From contig JADJCR010000010.1 in NCBI GenBank assembly GCA_016703125.1, forward strand, positions 1 to 64,000: 64,000 bases of DNA, in the 5' to 3' direction. How positions within the stretch are numbered: position 1 is the first letter of the stretch; each line of letters begins with the position of its first letter. The position numbers and the translations under genes are program-made. Of the stretch, positions 16,203-24,670 are shown piece by piece. The notes under the pieces are model-generated. The model was not told the DNA's origin. It searched no databases and was given only the letters and a program-made list of their open reading frames with translations. This stretch comes from Micrococcales bacterium (GTDB lineage: Bacteria; Actinomycetota; Actinomycetes; S36-B12; UBA10799).

Positions 16203-17870
16203 CTATCCCTCGGCCATGGGGATGCGCACACCGTCCCGGTCGGCAACGGCCTGCGCTTGCGGGTAGCCCGCGTCCACGTGCCGGATGACACCCATTCCGG
16301 GGTCGTTGGTGAGGACCCGGGCCAGTTTCTCCCCGGCCAGCGCCGTGCCATCCGCCACACAGACCTGACCGGCGTGGATGGAGCGGCCCATCCCGACGCC
16401 ACCGCCGTGGTGGATGGACACCCACGACGCCCCGGACGCGGTGTTGATCAGAGCGTTGAGCAGCGGCCAGTCGGCGATCGCGTCGCTGCCGTCGAGCATG
16501 GCCTCGGTCTCGCGGTACGGCGATGCCACGGACCCGCAGTCGAGGTGGTCGCGGCCGATGACGATCGGAGCGGACACCGTGCCGTCGGCGACCAGTTCGT
16601 TGAAGCGCACGCCGGCCTTGTCCCGCTCGCCGTAGCCGAGCCAGCAGATCCGTGACGGCAGACCTTGGAACGCCACGCGCTTCTCCGCGGCGCGCATCCA
16701 CCGGGCCAGCGGTTCGTTGTCCGGGAACAACTCGAGCACCGCCCGGTCGGTGGCCGCGATGTCGGCTGGGTCACCGGAGGCAGCCACCCAGCGGAACGGA
16801 CCCTTGCCCTCGCAGAACAGCGGACGGATGTACGCCGGCACAAAACCGGGGAAGTCGAAAGCCCGGGCGAACCCGCCCAGCACCGCCTCGCCGCGGATGC
16901 TGTTGCCGTAGTCGAACACCTCGGCCCCGGCATCCATGAAACCGACCATCGCCTCCACATGGCGTGCCATCGATGCCCGCGCGCGCTGCGTGAAGTCCTC
17001 GGGGTCACGCTGCGCCTCGCTGTGCCAGTCCTCGAAACTGATCCCCAGCGGCAAGTACGACAACGGGTCGTGGGCCGAGGTCTGGTCGGTGACGATGTCG
17101 ACGTCGACACCGCGGCGCAGCAACTCGGGCAGCACGTGGGCGGCGTTGCCCACCACCCCCACACTCCAGCCACGGCGTTCCCGCTTGGCCGTCAGCGCCT
17201 TCTCCACCGCCAGGTCGAGATCGTCGGTCCATTCGTCGAGGTAGCGGTCCTTGACCCGGCGTTCCAGCCGGGTGGCGTCGACATCGACGATCAGGCACGC
17301 GCCGTCGTTCAGCGTGACCGCCAGGGGCTGGGCGCCACCCATGCCGCCACAACCGCCGGTCAGCGTCAGTGTCCCGGCCAGCGTGCCGCCGAACCGCTTG
17401 GCGGCCACCGCGGCGAAGGTCTCGTAGGTCCCCTGCAGGATGCCCTGGGTGCCGATGTAGATCCAGGAACCGGCGGTCATCTGCCCGTACATGGTCAGAC
17501 CGAGGGCCTCCAGGCGGCGGAACTCCGGCCAGTTCGCCCAGTCCCCCACCAAGTTCGAGTTGGCGATGAGAACCCGCGGTGCCCACTCGTGGGTCCGCAT
17601 GACACCCACGGGACGCCCGGACTGCACGAGCATCGTCTCGTCGTCGCGCAGGGTGGACAGCGTGCGCATGAGCGCGTGGAAGCTGGGCCAGTCCCGTGCC
17701 GCACGGCCGGTGCCGCCGTAGACGACAAGTTCGTCGGGGTTCTCCGCTACCTCGGGATCCAGGTTGTTGGCGAGCATGCGCATCGCCGCCTCCTGCGGCC
17801 ACCCGAGCGCGGTGCGCTGCGTTCCGCGCGCCGCGCGAACGCTGACCGGCGTACCCAGTTCGTGTGTCAT
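16203..17870 (-). CDS. hutU: Urocanate hydratase
   Basis: This 555-residue enzyme would convert urocanate to 4-imidazolone-5-propionate using tightly bound NAD as an electrophile. Strong full-length match: NLDPEVAENPDELVVYGGTG, GRPVGVMRTHEWAPRV, YIGTQGILQGTYETF, TLTGGCGGMGGAQPLA (NAD region), and YGERDKAGVRFNELV near the active Cys region. ATG 17870 overlaps the hutH stop by ATGA. Longer upstream frames are antisense noise. Second gene of hutHUIG. Confidence 0.95.
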   Translation of the reverse strand: MTHELGTPVSVRAARGTQRTALGWPQEAAMRMLANNLDPEVAENPDELVVYGGTGRAARDWPSFHALMRTLSTLRDDETMLVQSGRPVGVMRTHEWAPRVLIANSNLVGDWANWPEFRRLEALGLTMYGQMTAGSWIYIGTQGILQGTYETFAAVAAKRFGGTLAGTLTLTGGCGGMGGAQPLAVTLNDGACLIVDVDATRLERRVKDRYLDEWTDDLDLAVEKALTAKRERRGWSVGVVGNAAHVLPELLRRGVDVDIVTDQTSAHDPLSYLPLGISFEDWHSEAQRDPEDFTQRARASMARHVEAMVGFMDAGAEVFDYGNSIRGEAVLGGFARAFDFPGFVPAYIRPLFCEGKGPFRWVAASGDPADIAATDRAVLELFPDNEPLARWMRAAEKRVAFQGLPSRICWLGYGERDKAGVRFNELVADGTVSAPIVIGRDHLDCGSVASPYRETEAMLDGSDAIADWPLLNALINTASGASWVSIHHGGGVGMGRSIHAGQVCVADGTALAGEKLARVLTNDPGMGVIRHVDAGYPQAQAVADRDGVRIPMAEG

Positions 17871-19432
17871 CGCTTCCACCTTCCTGCTTCCAGAGGCCCC
17901 ACGGCATCCTCGACGGCGGCCAGGACCGATCCGTCGGCCAGCAGGCCGACCGCGTCCTCGATCTGCTCGGTGACCACGGCGTCCGGTCCTGGTCCCGCCA
18001 CCTTCGTCCGCAGCACGTCGCGAGCGGCGCCGGTCCCCGGGGCCGGCTGCAGCGGTGCGCGCAGGTCCAGTGCGCGCGACCCGACCAGGATCTCCACGGC
18101 CAGCACCCGCCGCAGCCCGTCCACGGCCTCCCGGAGCTTCAAGCCGGCCGACCACCCCATGGAGACGTGGTCCTCCTGCATCGCCGAACTGGGGATGGAG
18201 TCGACGCTGGCAGGCGCGGCGAGCCGCTTCAGAGTGGACACGATCCCGGCGGCGGCGTACTGGGCGATCATGTAGCCGGAGTCGACCCCTATCTCATGGC
18301 CCAGGAACGGCGGCAGACCCTGCGATCGGGTCTTGTCCAGCATCCGGTCCGTCCTGCGCTCGGAGATGGAGGCCACGTCGGCGCAGGCGATCGCCAGGAA
18401 GTCCAAGACGTACCCCACGGGCGCGCCGTGGAAGTTGCCATTGGACTGCACCCGGCCGTCGGGCAGGACCACCGGATTGTCGATGACGGCCTGCAGTTCC
18501 CGCTCAGCCACGATCCGGGCGTGCTCGGCGGTGTCCCTGGCCGCTCCGGTGACCTGGGGTGCGCACCGCAAGGAGTAGGCGTCCTGAACCAGGTGTTCGG
18601 TGTCCTCCCGGTGGCTGGCCACGATCTCGGAGCCTGCGAGCAGCCGCCGCAGGTTGCCTGCCGAGGCGACCTGGCCCGGATGCGGGCGCAGGGCCACCAG
18701 ATCCTCGGCGAATGCCCGGTCGGTGCCCAGCAGCGCCTCCACGGACATCGCCGTGGCCAGGTCACTGAGGGCGAACAACTCGTCGAGGTCCGCCAGGGCG
18801 AGGGCCAGCATGCCCAGCATCCCGTCCGTGCCGTTGATGAGGGCCAGGCCCTCCTTCTCGTGCAGCACGAGGGGTTCGATGCCGGCTTGTGCCAGGGCGT
18901 CAGCCGCGGACCCGGTGCCGCCGCGCGGATCCAGTACCTCGCCCTCCCCCATGGCGACCAGGGCCACGTGCGACAGCGGCGCCAGGTCACCGCTGCACCC
19001 CAGCGATCCGTATGTCCGCACCGCCGGGGTGATGCCCTCGTTGACCATGCGCGCGAGGGTCTCGACGACCACCGGCCGCACTCCGGTGAGCCCGGAGGCC
19101 AAGGTCTTGAGCCGTAGCACCATCAGCGCGCGGACCACCTCAGGGTCGACGAGCGCGCCGGTGCCCGCCGCATGACTGCGGATCAGGCTGCGCTGGAGCG
19201 CGGTGCGCCGGTCGGCGGGAATGGAGACCGTCGCCAGCGCCCCGAACCCCGTCGAGATCCCGTAGACGGGCAGGTCGGCACCCGCGAGCTCGTCGACGAT
19301 CGCGCGCCCGGCCCGGACAGCCTCCCTCGCATCCGGTGGGATCGCGACGCTGGATCTGCCTCTGGCAACGTCAACCACATCCGCGAGCGTCAAGGTGTCG
19401 ATCGAGCATTCCTGCGTCACGACCCGATTCAA
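17867..19432 (-). CDS. hutH: Histidine ammonia-lyase
   Basis: This 521-residue enzyme removes ammonia from histidine to give urocanate. The self-made MIO cofactor triad is Cys146-Ser147-Gly148 in YGSLGCSGDLAPLSH, where Ala-Ser-Gly is the textbook form. VYGISTGFGALA holds the catalytic Tyr; ALINGTDGML and QSNGNFHGAPV are family landmarks. The start is TTG 19432, with a GTG at 19420 as an equal choice. First gene of hutHUIG. Its upstream region is occupied by the family B repeats, and no clear promoter or HutC-like operator is visible. Confidence 0.94.
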   Translation of the reverse strand: MNRVVTQECSIDTLTLADVVDVARGRSSVAIPPDAREAVRAGRAIVDELAGADLPVYGISTGFGALATVSIPADRRTALQRSLIRSHAAGTGALVDPEVVRALMVLRLKTLASGLTGVRPVVVETLARMVNEGITPAVRTYGSLGCSGDLAPLSHVALVAMGEGEVLDPRGGTGSAADALAQAGIEPLVLHEKEGLALINGTDGMLGMLALALADLDELFALSDLATAMSVEALLGTDRAFAEDLVALRPHPGQVASAGNLRRLLAGSEIVASHREDTEHLVQDAYSLRCAPQVTGAARDTAEHARIVAERELQAVIDNPVVLPDGRVQSNGNFHGAPVGYVLDFLAIACADVASISERRTDRMLDKTRSQGLPPFLGHEIGVDSGYMIAQYAAAGIVSTLKRLAAPASVDSIPSSAMQEDHVSMGWSAGLKLREAVDGLRRVLAVEILVGSRALDLRAPLQPAPGTGAARDVLRTKVAGPGPDAVVTEQIEDAVGLLADGSVLAAVEDAVGPLEAGRWKR

Positions 19433-19470
19433 TCAGCACCGCGCCCATGAGGCACCGCTACGCGTTACTC

Positions 19471-19611
19471 GATTGCGACGAAAGTGCGGCGCCCACAGCC
19501 TGGTTTGCGACGAAGGTGGCCGGTCGCAGGCCGAAGACCACGCACCTTCGCGACAAACCGACCCCGAAGACCCACACCTTCGTCACACAGGACGCCTCAG
19601 TCGGCCAGGGG
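19471..19611 (-). repeat. Repeat family B, copy 1
   Basis: A unit of about 140 bases from GATTGCGACGAAAGTGCGG to CAGTCGGCCAGGGG is repeated with a 144-base period. It contains four half-sites of the type GCGACGAAGGTG, two forward and two inverted (GCACCTTCGCGAC, CACCTTCGTCACA), which can form nested hairpins. It lies between the secreted-protein gene and hutH, so it covers the hut upstream region. Confidence 0.7.
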
Positions 19612-19614
19612 CGC

Positions 19615-19756
19615 GATTGTGACGAAAGTGCGGCGCCCACAGCCTCGTTTGCGACGAAGGTGGCCGGTCGCAGGCCTCGCAACCCCGCACCTTCGCGACA
19701 AACCGACCCCGAAGACCTGCACCTTCGTCACACAGGACGCCTCAGTCGACCAAGGG
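19615..19756 (-). repeat. Repeat family B, copy 2, overlapping a gene end
   Basis: This second copy is about 90% identical to the first. Its right end includes the last codons of the neighbouring minus-strand gene (Pro-Leu-Val-Asp-stop). Copy 1 carries the matching Pro-Leu-Ala-Asp-stop without a gene. The duplication therefore took a gene 3' end together with its hairpins, as expected for a tandem duplication of a terminator-like unit. Confidence 0.65.
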
Positions 19757-21154
19757 TCCTTGCACCCGCAGATGCGCCCGACCTGCGTAGGAGTCGGCCG
19801 CGATCCGGCTGCCCTTGAACTCACCGGTCACCCGGTACCGGCCCACGCTGGGGGGAACGAACGTCACCGTGGCGGTGCCTGCCCGAACCATGACCTGGTA
19901 ACGACGGGTGAACTGCCAGCCGTCGATGGGGTCGAACCGTTCGACCGTCATCACGCCCGGGCCATCCACTGCCGGACGCACCCGCAGGGCCAGTCGCGCT
20001 GATGAGCCGGGAGCGGCCTTCGCCGAACGGCGGCCGTTGAACGTGACGGATGCCTGCGTGATCGTCCGCGACACCCGCTTGAGCGTGTAGCGCCCCTCGC
20101 CCTGCACTGCGACGAAGTAGCGGCCTGCGGCCACGGTGCGCTCGATGTAATCCCCGCGCCCGATCCTCCTGCCGTCGTCGCGCACCAAGCGCATCGTCGG
20201 ACCACCGTTGACATTCAAGGTCAGTGTGCTGCGGCGGGTCACGTCGAACCGGTACAGGTCGCGGGCGTCGATGCCGCCGTTCACCTTCCCCCGCACGCGG
20301 GCGTTGTTGCCGATGAAGATGCCGGGCGTGGTGTCGTCCTTACGGGCAGGGGCCACACGCAGTCGGTAGGGCTGCTTGCTGCGACTACGCCCGGCCCGAA
20401 CGACCAGGTAGTACCGGCCGGTCTCGGTCGGCGTGAACAGCGAGTAGCCGCCACAGGACAGACTCTTGACCGTGGATCCGTCGAAGGATGTGGTGCCGGG
20501 GGCGTAGACGTCCAGACCGGTGCACTGGTCGGCGCGCAGACTCAAGCGCATGGTGCGCCCCTCGCGCATACGTGTCCGATAGGCGTCGCCGGGATTGAGC
20601 AAGCGGTCGACGCTGTCCTTGATGCCGCGAGCAGGCAGGGGTTTGCCGGGCGGCTCGGGCGGTGGACTCGGGACGAGCACCCGCAGCGAGAATCGGTCGG
20701 CGACCGATCCGGTCTCCCGGCCGATGCGGATGGTGTATTCGGCGCCGGGCTCAAGGCCCTCCTCGTCGAGCGTTGCGACACCGTTGGCGTCGGTCTCAGC
20801 GCAGTTCAGGCTCTGCAGTTTCGACCGGACTTGCCGGTACAGATCGACGGTCGCGTCCATCTCCCCGGCCGCGTCCATCTGCACGATCACCGCGCCGCGC
20901 TTGGGGGCGGTGAAGCGGTACCAGACAGATGCGTCCGTGCCCTGCCCGCAGGAACTCCAGTCATTGGTGATGGTGGTCTCAAGCGTGGCGTCGACGAGCG
21001 TGCCGGTGACGTCGGCCGGCAGTTGCAGTCGCGTGGCATCGGCACGGTTGTCGTTGGTCGGAGGGGCCGCCCACGCAGGCGTGGTGACCATCAACCCTGC
21101 GACCACAAGGCCCGTGGTCGTACAGGACAGGAATCTTCGTGAAGTTGAGGTCAT
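19742..21154 (-). CDS. Large secreted protein with pre-peptidase-like beta domains
   Basis: This 470-residue exported protein has a signal peptide (MTSTSRRFLSCTTTGLVVAG, cleavage after WA at about residue 29). The mature part holds repeated beta-sandwich units: ASVWYRFTAPKRGAVIVQMD, ETGRYYLVVRAG, DLYRFDVTRRSTLTLNV and AAGRYFVAVQGEGRYTL. These resemble bacterial pre-peptidase C-terminal domains. The C-terminal part looks like a small Ig-like fold (VGRYRVTGEFKGS). Function is unknown; cell-surface binding is a guess. ATG 21154 is chosen by the signal peptide. Confidence 0.75.
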   Translation of the reverse strand: MTSTSRRFLSCTTTGLVVAGLMVTTPAWAAPPTNDNRADATRLQLPADVTGTLVDATLETTITNDWSSCGQGTDASVWYRFTAPKRGAVIVQMDAAGEMDATVDLYRQVRSKLQSLNCAETDANGVATLDEEGLEPGAEYTIRIGRETGSVADRFSLRVLVPSPPPEPPGKPLPARGIKDSVDRLLNPGDAYRTRMREGRTMRLSLRADQCTGLDVYAPGTTSFDGSTVKSLSCGGYSLFTPTETGRYYLVVRAGRSRSKQPYRLRVAPARKDDTTPGIFIGNNARVRGKVNGGIDARDLYRFDVTRRSTLTLNVNGGPTMRLVRDDGRRIGRGDYIERTVAAGRYFVAVQGEGRYTLKRVSRTITQASVTFNGRRSAKAAPGSSARLALRVRPAVDGPGVMTVERFDPIDGWQFTRRYQVMVRAGTATVTFVPPSVGRYRVTGEFKGSRIAADSYAGRAHLRVQGPLVD

Positions 21155-21254
21155 GGTGACCACCCCGTGATCAACGCTACTCCCGATCCGCCGCGGACAG
21201 AAGGCTTCGCCGGGTGGGAGATCGAACCGTGATCCGGGCCGACCCGAAACCTCT

Positions 21255-22025
21255 CTACAGCACCTTCCCCAGGAAGTCCTGGAACCGTTTGCTCTTCGGG
21301 TTGGCGAGGATCTCGCGGGGTTCCCCGATCTCAGCCACCACGCCTTTGTCGATAAAGGCCAGGAGGTCACCCACCTCGCGCGCGAACCCCATCTCATGGG
21401 TCACGACCACCATCGTCATGCCGGACTCGGCCAGGCGTCGCATCACGTCGAGCACCTCTCCGACCAGCTCCGGGTCGAGCGCGGAAGTCGGCTCGTCGAA
21501 GAGCATCAAGTCGGGATCCATCGCCAGGGCACGCGCGATGGCCACCCGCTGCTGCTGGCCGCCGGACAACTGCATCGGGTAGCTGTCACCACGGTCGCCC
21601 AGACCGACCTTGGCCAACAAGTCGATGGCCCGCTCCCGCGCCTGTTTCTTGTTGTCCTTGCGGACCACCACCGGGCCACTCATGACGTTCTCAGCGGCCG
21701 TCATGTGCGGGAAGAGGTTGAAGCGCTGGAAGACCATCCCGATCGACCGTCGCTGTGCGGCGACTTCCTTGTCGTGCATCTCGTACAGCTTGCCGCCGCG
21801 CTGCGTGTAGCCGATGAGTTCCCCGTCCACCGACAGTCGCCCCGCGTCGATCTTCTCCAGGTGGTTGATGCAGCGCAGGAAGGTGGACTTCCCACCGCCG
21901 GACGGTCCCACGATGCAGGCCACCTCGCCGGTGTGGATCTCCATGTCGATCCCGCGCAGGACCTCGTTGCGCCCGAAGGCCTTGTGGACGTTCTCCGCCA
22001 GGACCTTCACAGGTTTCTCACTCAT
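21255..22025 (-). CDS. Polar amino acid ABC transporter, ATP-binding protein
   Basis: This 256-residue ATPase of the GlnQ/HisP group powers uptake of polar amino acids. Walker A is GPSGGGKST, the Q-loop is in MVFQRFNLFPH, the signature is LSGGQQQRVAIARALA, Walker B is LMLFDEPTSALD, and the H-loop is in VTHEMGFAR. ATG 22025 overlaps the permease stop by ATGA. It is the last gene of a binding protein, permease, ATPase operon; the size and motifs are typical. Confidence 0.92.
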   Translation of the reverse strand: MSEKPVKVLAENVHKAFGRNEVLRGIDMEIHTGEVACIVGPSGGGKSTFLRCINHLEKIDAGRLSVDGELIGYTQRGGKLYEMHDKEVAAQRRSIGMVFQRFNLFPHMTAAENVMSGPVVVRKDNKKQARERAIDLLAKVGLGDRGDSYPMQLSGGQQQRVAIARALAMDPDLMLFDEPTSALDPELVGEVLDVMRRLAESGMTMVVVTHEMGFAREVGDLLAFIDKGVVAEIGEPREILANPKSKRFQDFLGKVL

Positions 22026-22954
22026 CGGTCTCCACCTCCCAACCGCAGACGCCGTCGCCACTTCTGGATCGGCGTGGGCGGCAACTCGCGCATCGCACCC
22101 TTGGCGTAGTAGCGCTCGATGTAGTACTGGCCGACCATGAGGATGCTGGTCAGCCCCAGGTACCACATGCTGGCCATCACAGCCATCGGGAACGGCTGGA
22201 ACAGACGGTTGCCGATGGCGCTGGCTTGGAAGAACAGCTCAGGGGTCAGCGGGATCGCAATCACCAGCGAGGTGGTCTTCAGCATCGAGATCGTCTCGTT
22301 GCCCGTGGGCGGCACGATCACCCGCATTGCCTGCGGAAGCACGATGTGTCGCAGCGTCTGCATCCGACTCATGCCCACCGCGGTGGCCGCCTCGTCCTGT
22401 CCCTCGTCGACGCTGAGGATTCCCGCCCGCACGATCTCAGCCATGTAGGCGGCCTCGTTGAGACCCAGACCGAGCAGGGCCGCGACGAAGGCAGGGATCA
22501 GGGTCTTGGTCTCGAAGGACAACAATTCCGGGCCGAAGGGCACGCCCAGCGACAGCGTCGTGTAGAGGGCGATGATGTTCGCCCACAGGAACAACTGCAC
22601 GTAGACGGGCGTGCCCCGGAAGGCCCAGATGAACATCCAACTGGTGCCGTTGAGCACCGGATTGGGCGACAGGCGCATGATCGCCAGCACGATGCCAAGC
22701 ACCAAGCCGATGATCATGGCCAGCACGGTCAAGACGATCGTGACGCCGACACCCTTGAGGATCGGTGGAGAGAAGATCCACTCCCCGATCAGCGACCAGC
22801 CCCAGTTGGGATTGGTGAGCAGGCTGTGCAGGAACATCGCACCGAACAGTGCGACGAGCGCGGCGCCCACCCACCGTCCCGGGTGCCGTACGGGCACAGC
22901 CTCGATCGGCGGCTTCTCTCGCTCCACCGATTCCTCGTGGGTGTTAGCAGTCAC
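22022..22954 (-). CDS. Polar amino acid ABC transporter, permease
   Basis: This 310-residue inner-membrane permease has an N-terminal cytoplasmic stretch of about 25 residues, then about six transmembrane helices. The EAA loop is in DEGQDEAATAVGMSRMQTLR followed by HIVLPQAMRVIVPPTGNE, the HisMQ/GlnP pattern. A single permease gene implies a homodimer. It lies 20 bases after the binding protein gene and overlaps the ATPase gene by four bases. Confidence 0.9.
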   Translation of the reverse strand: MTANTHEESVEREKPPIEAVPVRHPGRWVGAALVALFGAMFLHSLLTNPNWGWSLIGEWIFSPPILKGVGVTIVLTVLAMIIGLVLGIVLAIMRLSPNPVLNGTSWMFIWAFRGTPVYVQLFLWANIIALYTTLSLGVPFGPELLSFETKTLIPAFVAALLGLGLNEAAYMAEIVRAGILSVDEGQDEAATAVGMSRMQTLRHIVLPQAMRVIVPPTGNETISMLKTTSLVIAIPLTPELFFQASAIGNRLFQPFPMAVMASMWYLGLTSILMVGQYYIERYYAKGAMRELPPTPIQKWRRRLRLGGGDR

Positions 22955-22974
22955 GGCGTCATCCTAGGCCGGGA

Positions 22975-23880
22975 TCAGCTGGCCGGGTTGACTTCGGCTT
23001 GGGTGACGGCGCCGTCGGCCAGTCCCCACTGGTCCAGGACCGCCGCGTAGGTGCCGTCGGCGATCAGCGCGTCGACCGCACCCTGGATGGCAGTCGCGAA
23101 CTCGGTCTCCTCCTTGGGAACCACGATGCCGTACGGGGCCGAGTCGTAGACGTCTCCGACCGGCTCGAGCTTGCCCGACTGCTGGATGGCGTAGGCGACG
23201 ACCGGCGAGTCGGCCAGCATGGCGTCGGCCTTGCCGCTCACCACCGCGGTGGTTGCCTCGGACTGCAGGCCGTACTGCTGGATGTTGATCTCCGGCTTGC
23301 CAGCCGCAGTGCACTCCTCGTTGCGCGCCTCGATGTCGTCGACCTGCACCGTGGCCTTCTGGACCGCCACCGTCTTACCGCAGGGGTCCTCGACGGAGAT
23401 GCCCGACGGGTTGCCGGTCTGCACCGCCCACGACGTGCCGGCGTTGAAGTAGCTGATCATGTTGACCTGCTTCTCGCGCTCCGGGTTGATCGTGAACGAG
23501 GACATCGACGCCGGGAACTTGCCGTTCTGAACGCCGACGATCAGCGAATCGAACGTGGAGTTCTCGAACTGTCCCTCGAGACCGAGTTTGGCGGCGATCG
23601 CCTTGCCGAGATCCACATCGAACCCGACGATCGTCTGGCCGTCCTCGGCGAAGAACTCGTTGGGCGCGTAGCTGGCGTCCGTACCGAAGACGAGGACGCC
23701 GGTGGACTTCACACTCTCGGGCACCTGGGCCGCCAGCGCCTCATCGGCGGTCACTGCCGGGATACCACTCGGACTGGCTGAGGCTTCGTCGGAACCGGAG
23801 TCCCCGCCGCACGCACTCAGCGCGAGACCGGCGACCGCGACGGCTGCTGCCATCCGGCCCACACTCATGAATCTGGACAT
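22975..23880 (-). CDS. Amino acid ABC transporter substrate-binding lipoprotein
   Basis: This 301-residue periplasmic-type binding protein of the SBP_bac_3 family is anchored as a lipoprotein: the lipobox LALSAC places the modified Cys at residue 24, and a Ser/Gly/Glu linker follows. GTDASYAPNEFFAEDGQTIVGFDVDLGKAIA is the ligand-site opening in two blocks, and FPASMSSFTINPERE follows. The Asp and Arg contacts suggest a polar amino acid. The gene heads the importer operon on the minus strand. Confidence 0.92.
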   Translation of the reverse strand: MSRFMSVGRMAAAVAVAGLALSACGGDSGSDEASASPSGIPAVTADEALAAQVPESVKSTGVLVFGTDASYAPNEFFAEDGQTIVGFDVDLGKAIAAKLGLEGQFENSTFDSLIVGVQNGKFPASMSSFTINPEREKQVNMISYFNAGTSWAVQTGNPSGISVEDPCGKTVAVQKATVQVDDIEARNEECTAAGKPEINIQQYGLQSEATTAVVSGKADAMLADSPVVAYAIQQSGKLEPVGDVYDSAPYGIVVPKEETEFATAIQGAVDALIADGTYAAVLDQWGLADGAVTQAEVNPAS

Positions 23881-24013
23881 TCTGTTCTCCTATGTGTTGT
23901 CCTGGTCAGATTCGGCTGCCGATCGCAGGGCGCGATCCGGGCCCCGATCGGGCGAACAGAACCTGATTCGTTGATCCTGCCAGATATCCACAGGTTCTGG
24001 GGTAATTCGCCGA

Positions 24014-24607
24014 TCACGTTCTCGGCGCGTTCCATACGTCGATCACCGGCTGGGCGTGTTCGACGCCGAGTTTCGACAGGGTGCCGGTGGCCAGCGCGAA
24101 CAGGCGTCCGCCCCCGGCGGGAAGCCCCAGCCAGGTGGCGGTGAGGATGCGCAGCACATGTCCGTGGGCGATCAGCGCAACGTCCTGGTCGGCATCCAGA
24201 TAAGGCTGGCACGTCGACAGCAGACGCCGACACCGACGGGCCACGTCCTCGGGCTGCTCGCCGGGCGTGCCACCCGGCGCGATGTGGGCGTTCCAGATCA
24301 CCCAGTCCGGATCCTGCTCGTCCTCACGGATCTGCGCGGTTGTACGACCCTCGTACCCTCCGTAGTCCCATTCGAGCAGGTCGTCGGTGAACACGTCGGG
24401 GTGCAGCCCCGCCAGAGCGGCGGTTTCCCGCGCCCGCTGCAGCGGACTGCACGCGACGTACCCGAATTGATGCGCGGCCAGGCGGGGGGCCAGGGCAGCC
24501 GCCGCCTGCCTGCCCTGCGGGGTCAGCGGGATGTCGGTGCGTCCGGTGTGTTGCCCCGACAGACTCCATTGGGTCTGCCCGTGTCTGATCAGCACAATGC
24601 CCGCCAT
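24014..24607 (-). CDS. Histidine phosphatase family protein
   Basis: This 197-residue phosphatase of the phosphoglycerate-mutase-like superfamily carries the catalytic RHGQT at residues 8-12, CSPLQRARETA, the proton donor Glu in LEWDYGGYEG, and the second His in IAHGHVLRIL. The GHTGRTDIPLT stretch is shared with sugar-phosphate phosphatases. The substrate is uncertain. It is divergent from the following APC permease, 63 bases apart. Confidence 0.88.
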   Translation of the reverse strand: MAGIVLIRHGQTQWSLSGQHTGRTDIPLTPQGRQAAAALAPRLAAHQFGYVACSPLQRARETAALAGLHPDVFTDDLLEWDYGGYEGRTTAQIREDEQDPDWVIWNAHIAPGGTPGEQPEDVARRCRRLLSTCQPYLDADQDVALIAHGHVLRILTATWLGLPAGGGRLFALATGTLSKLGVEHAQPVIDVWNAPRT

Positions 24608-24670
24608 GAGGGTCTACTGTGCCAGCAGTACGCAACCGATCGCACGAATCGCGTGACAGAGGTGGTGGGC

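Noticed and set aside
19458..19824. Short minus-strand frames across the family B repeats that look like repeated proteins
   Set aside because: The similarity between them comes from the DNA duplication and hairpins; no start site or domain supports translation.
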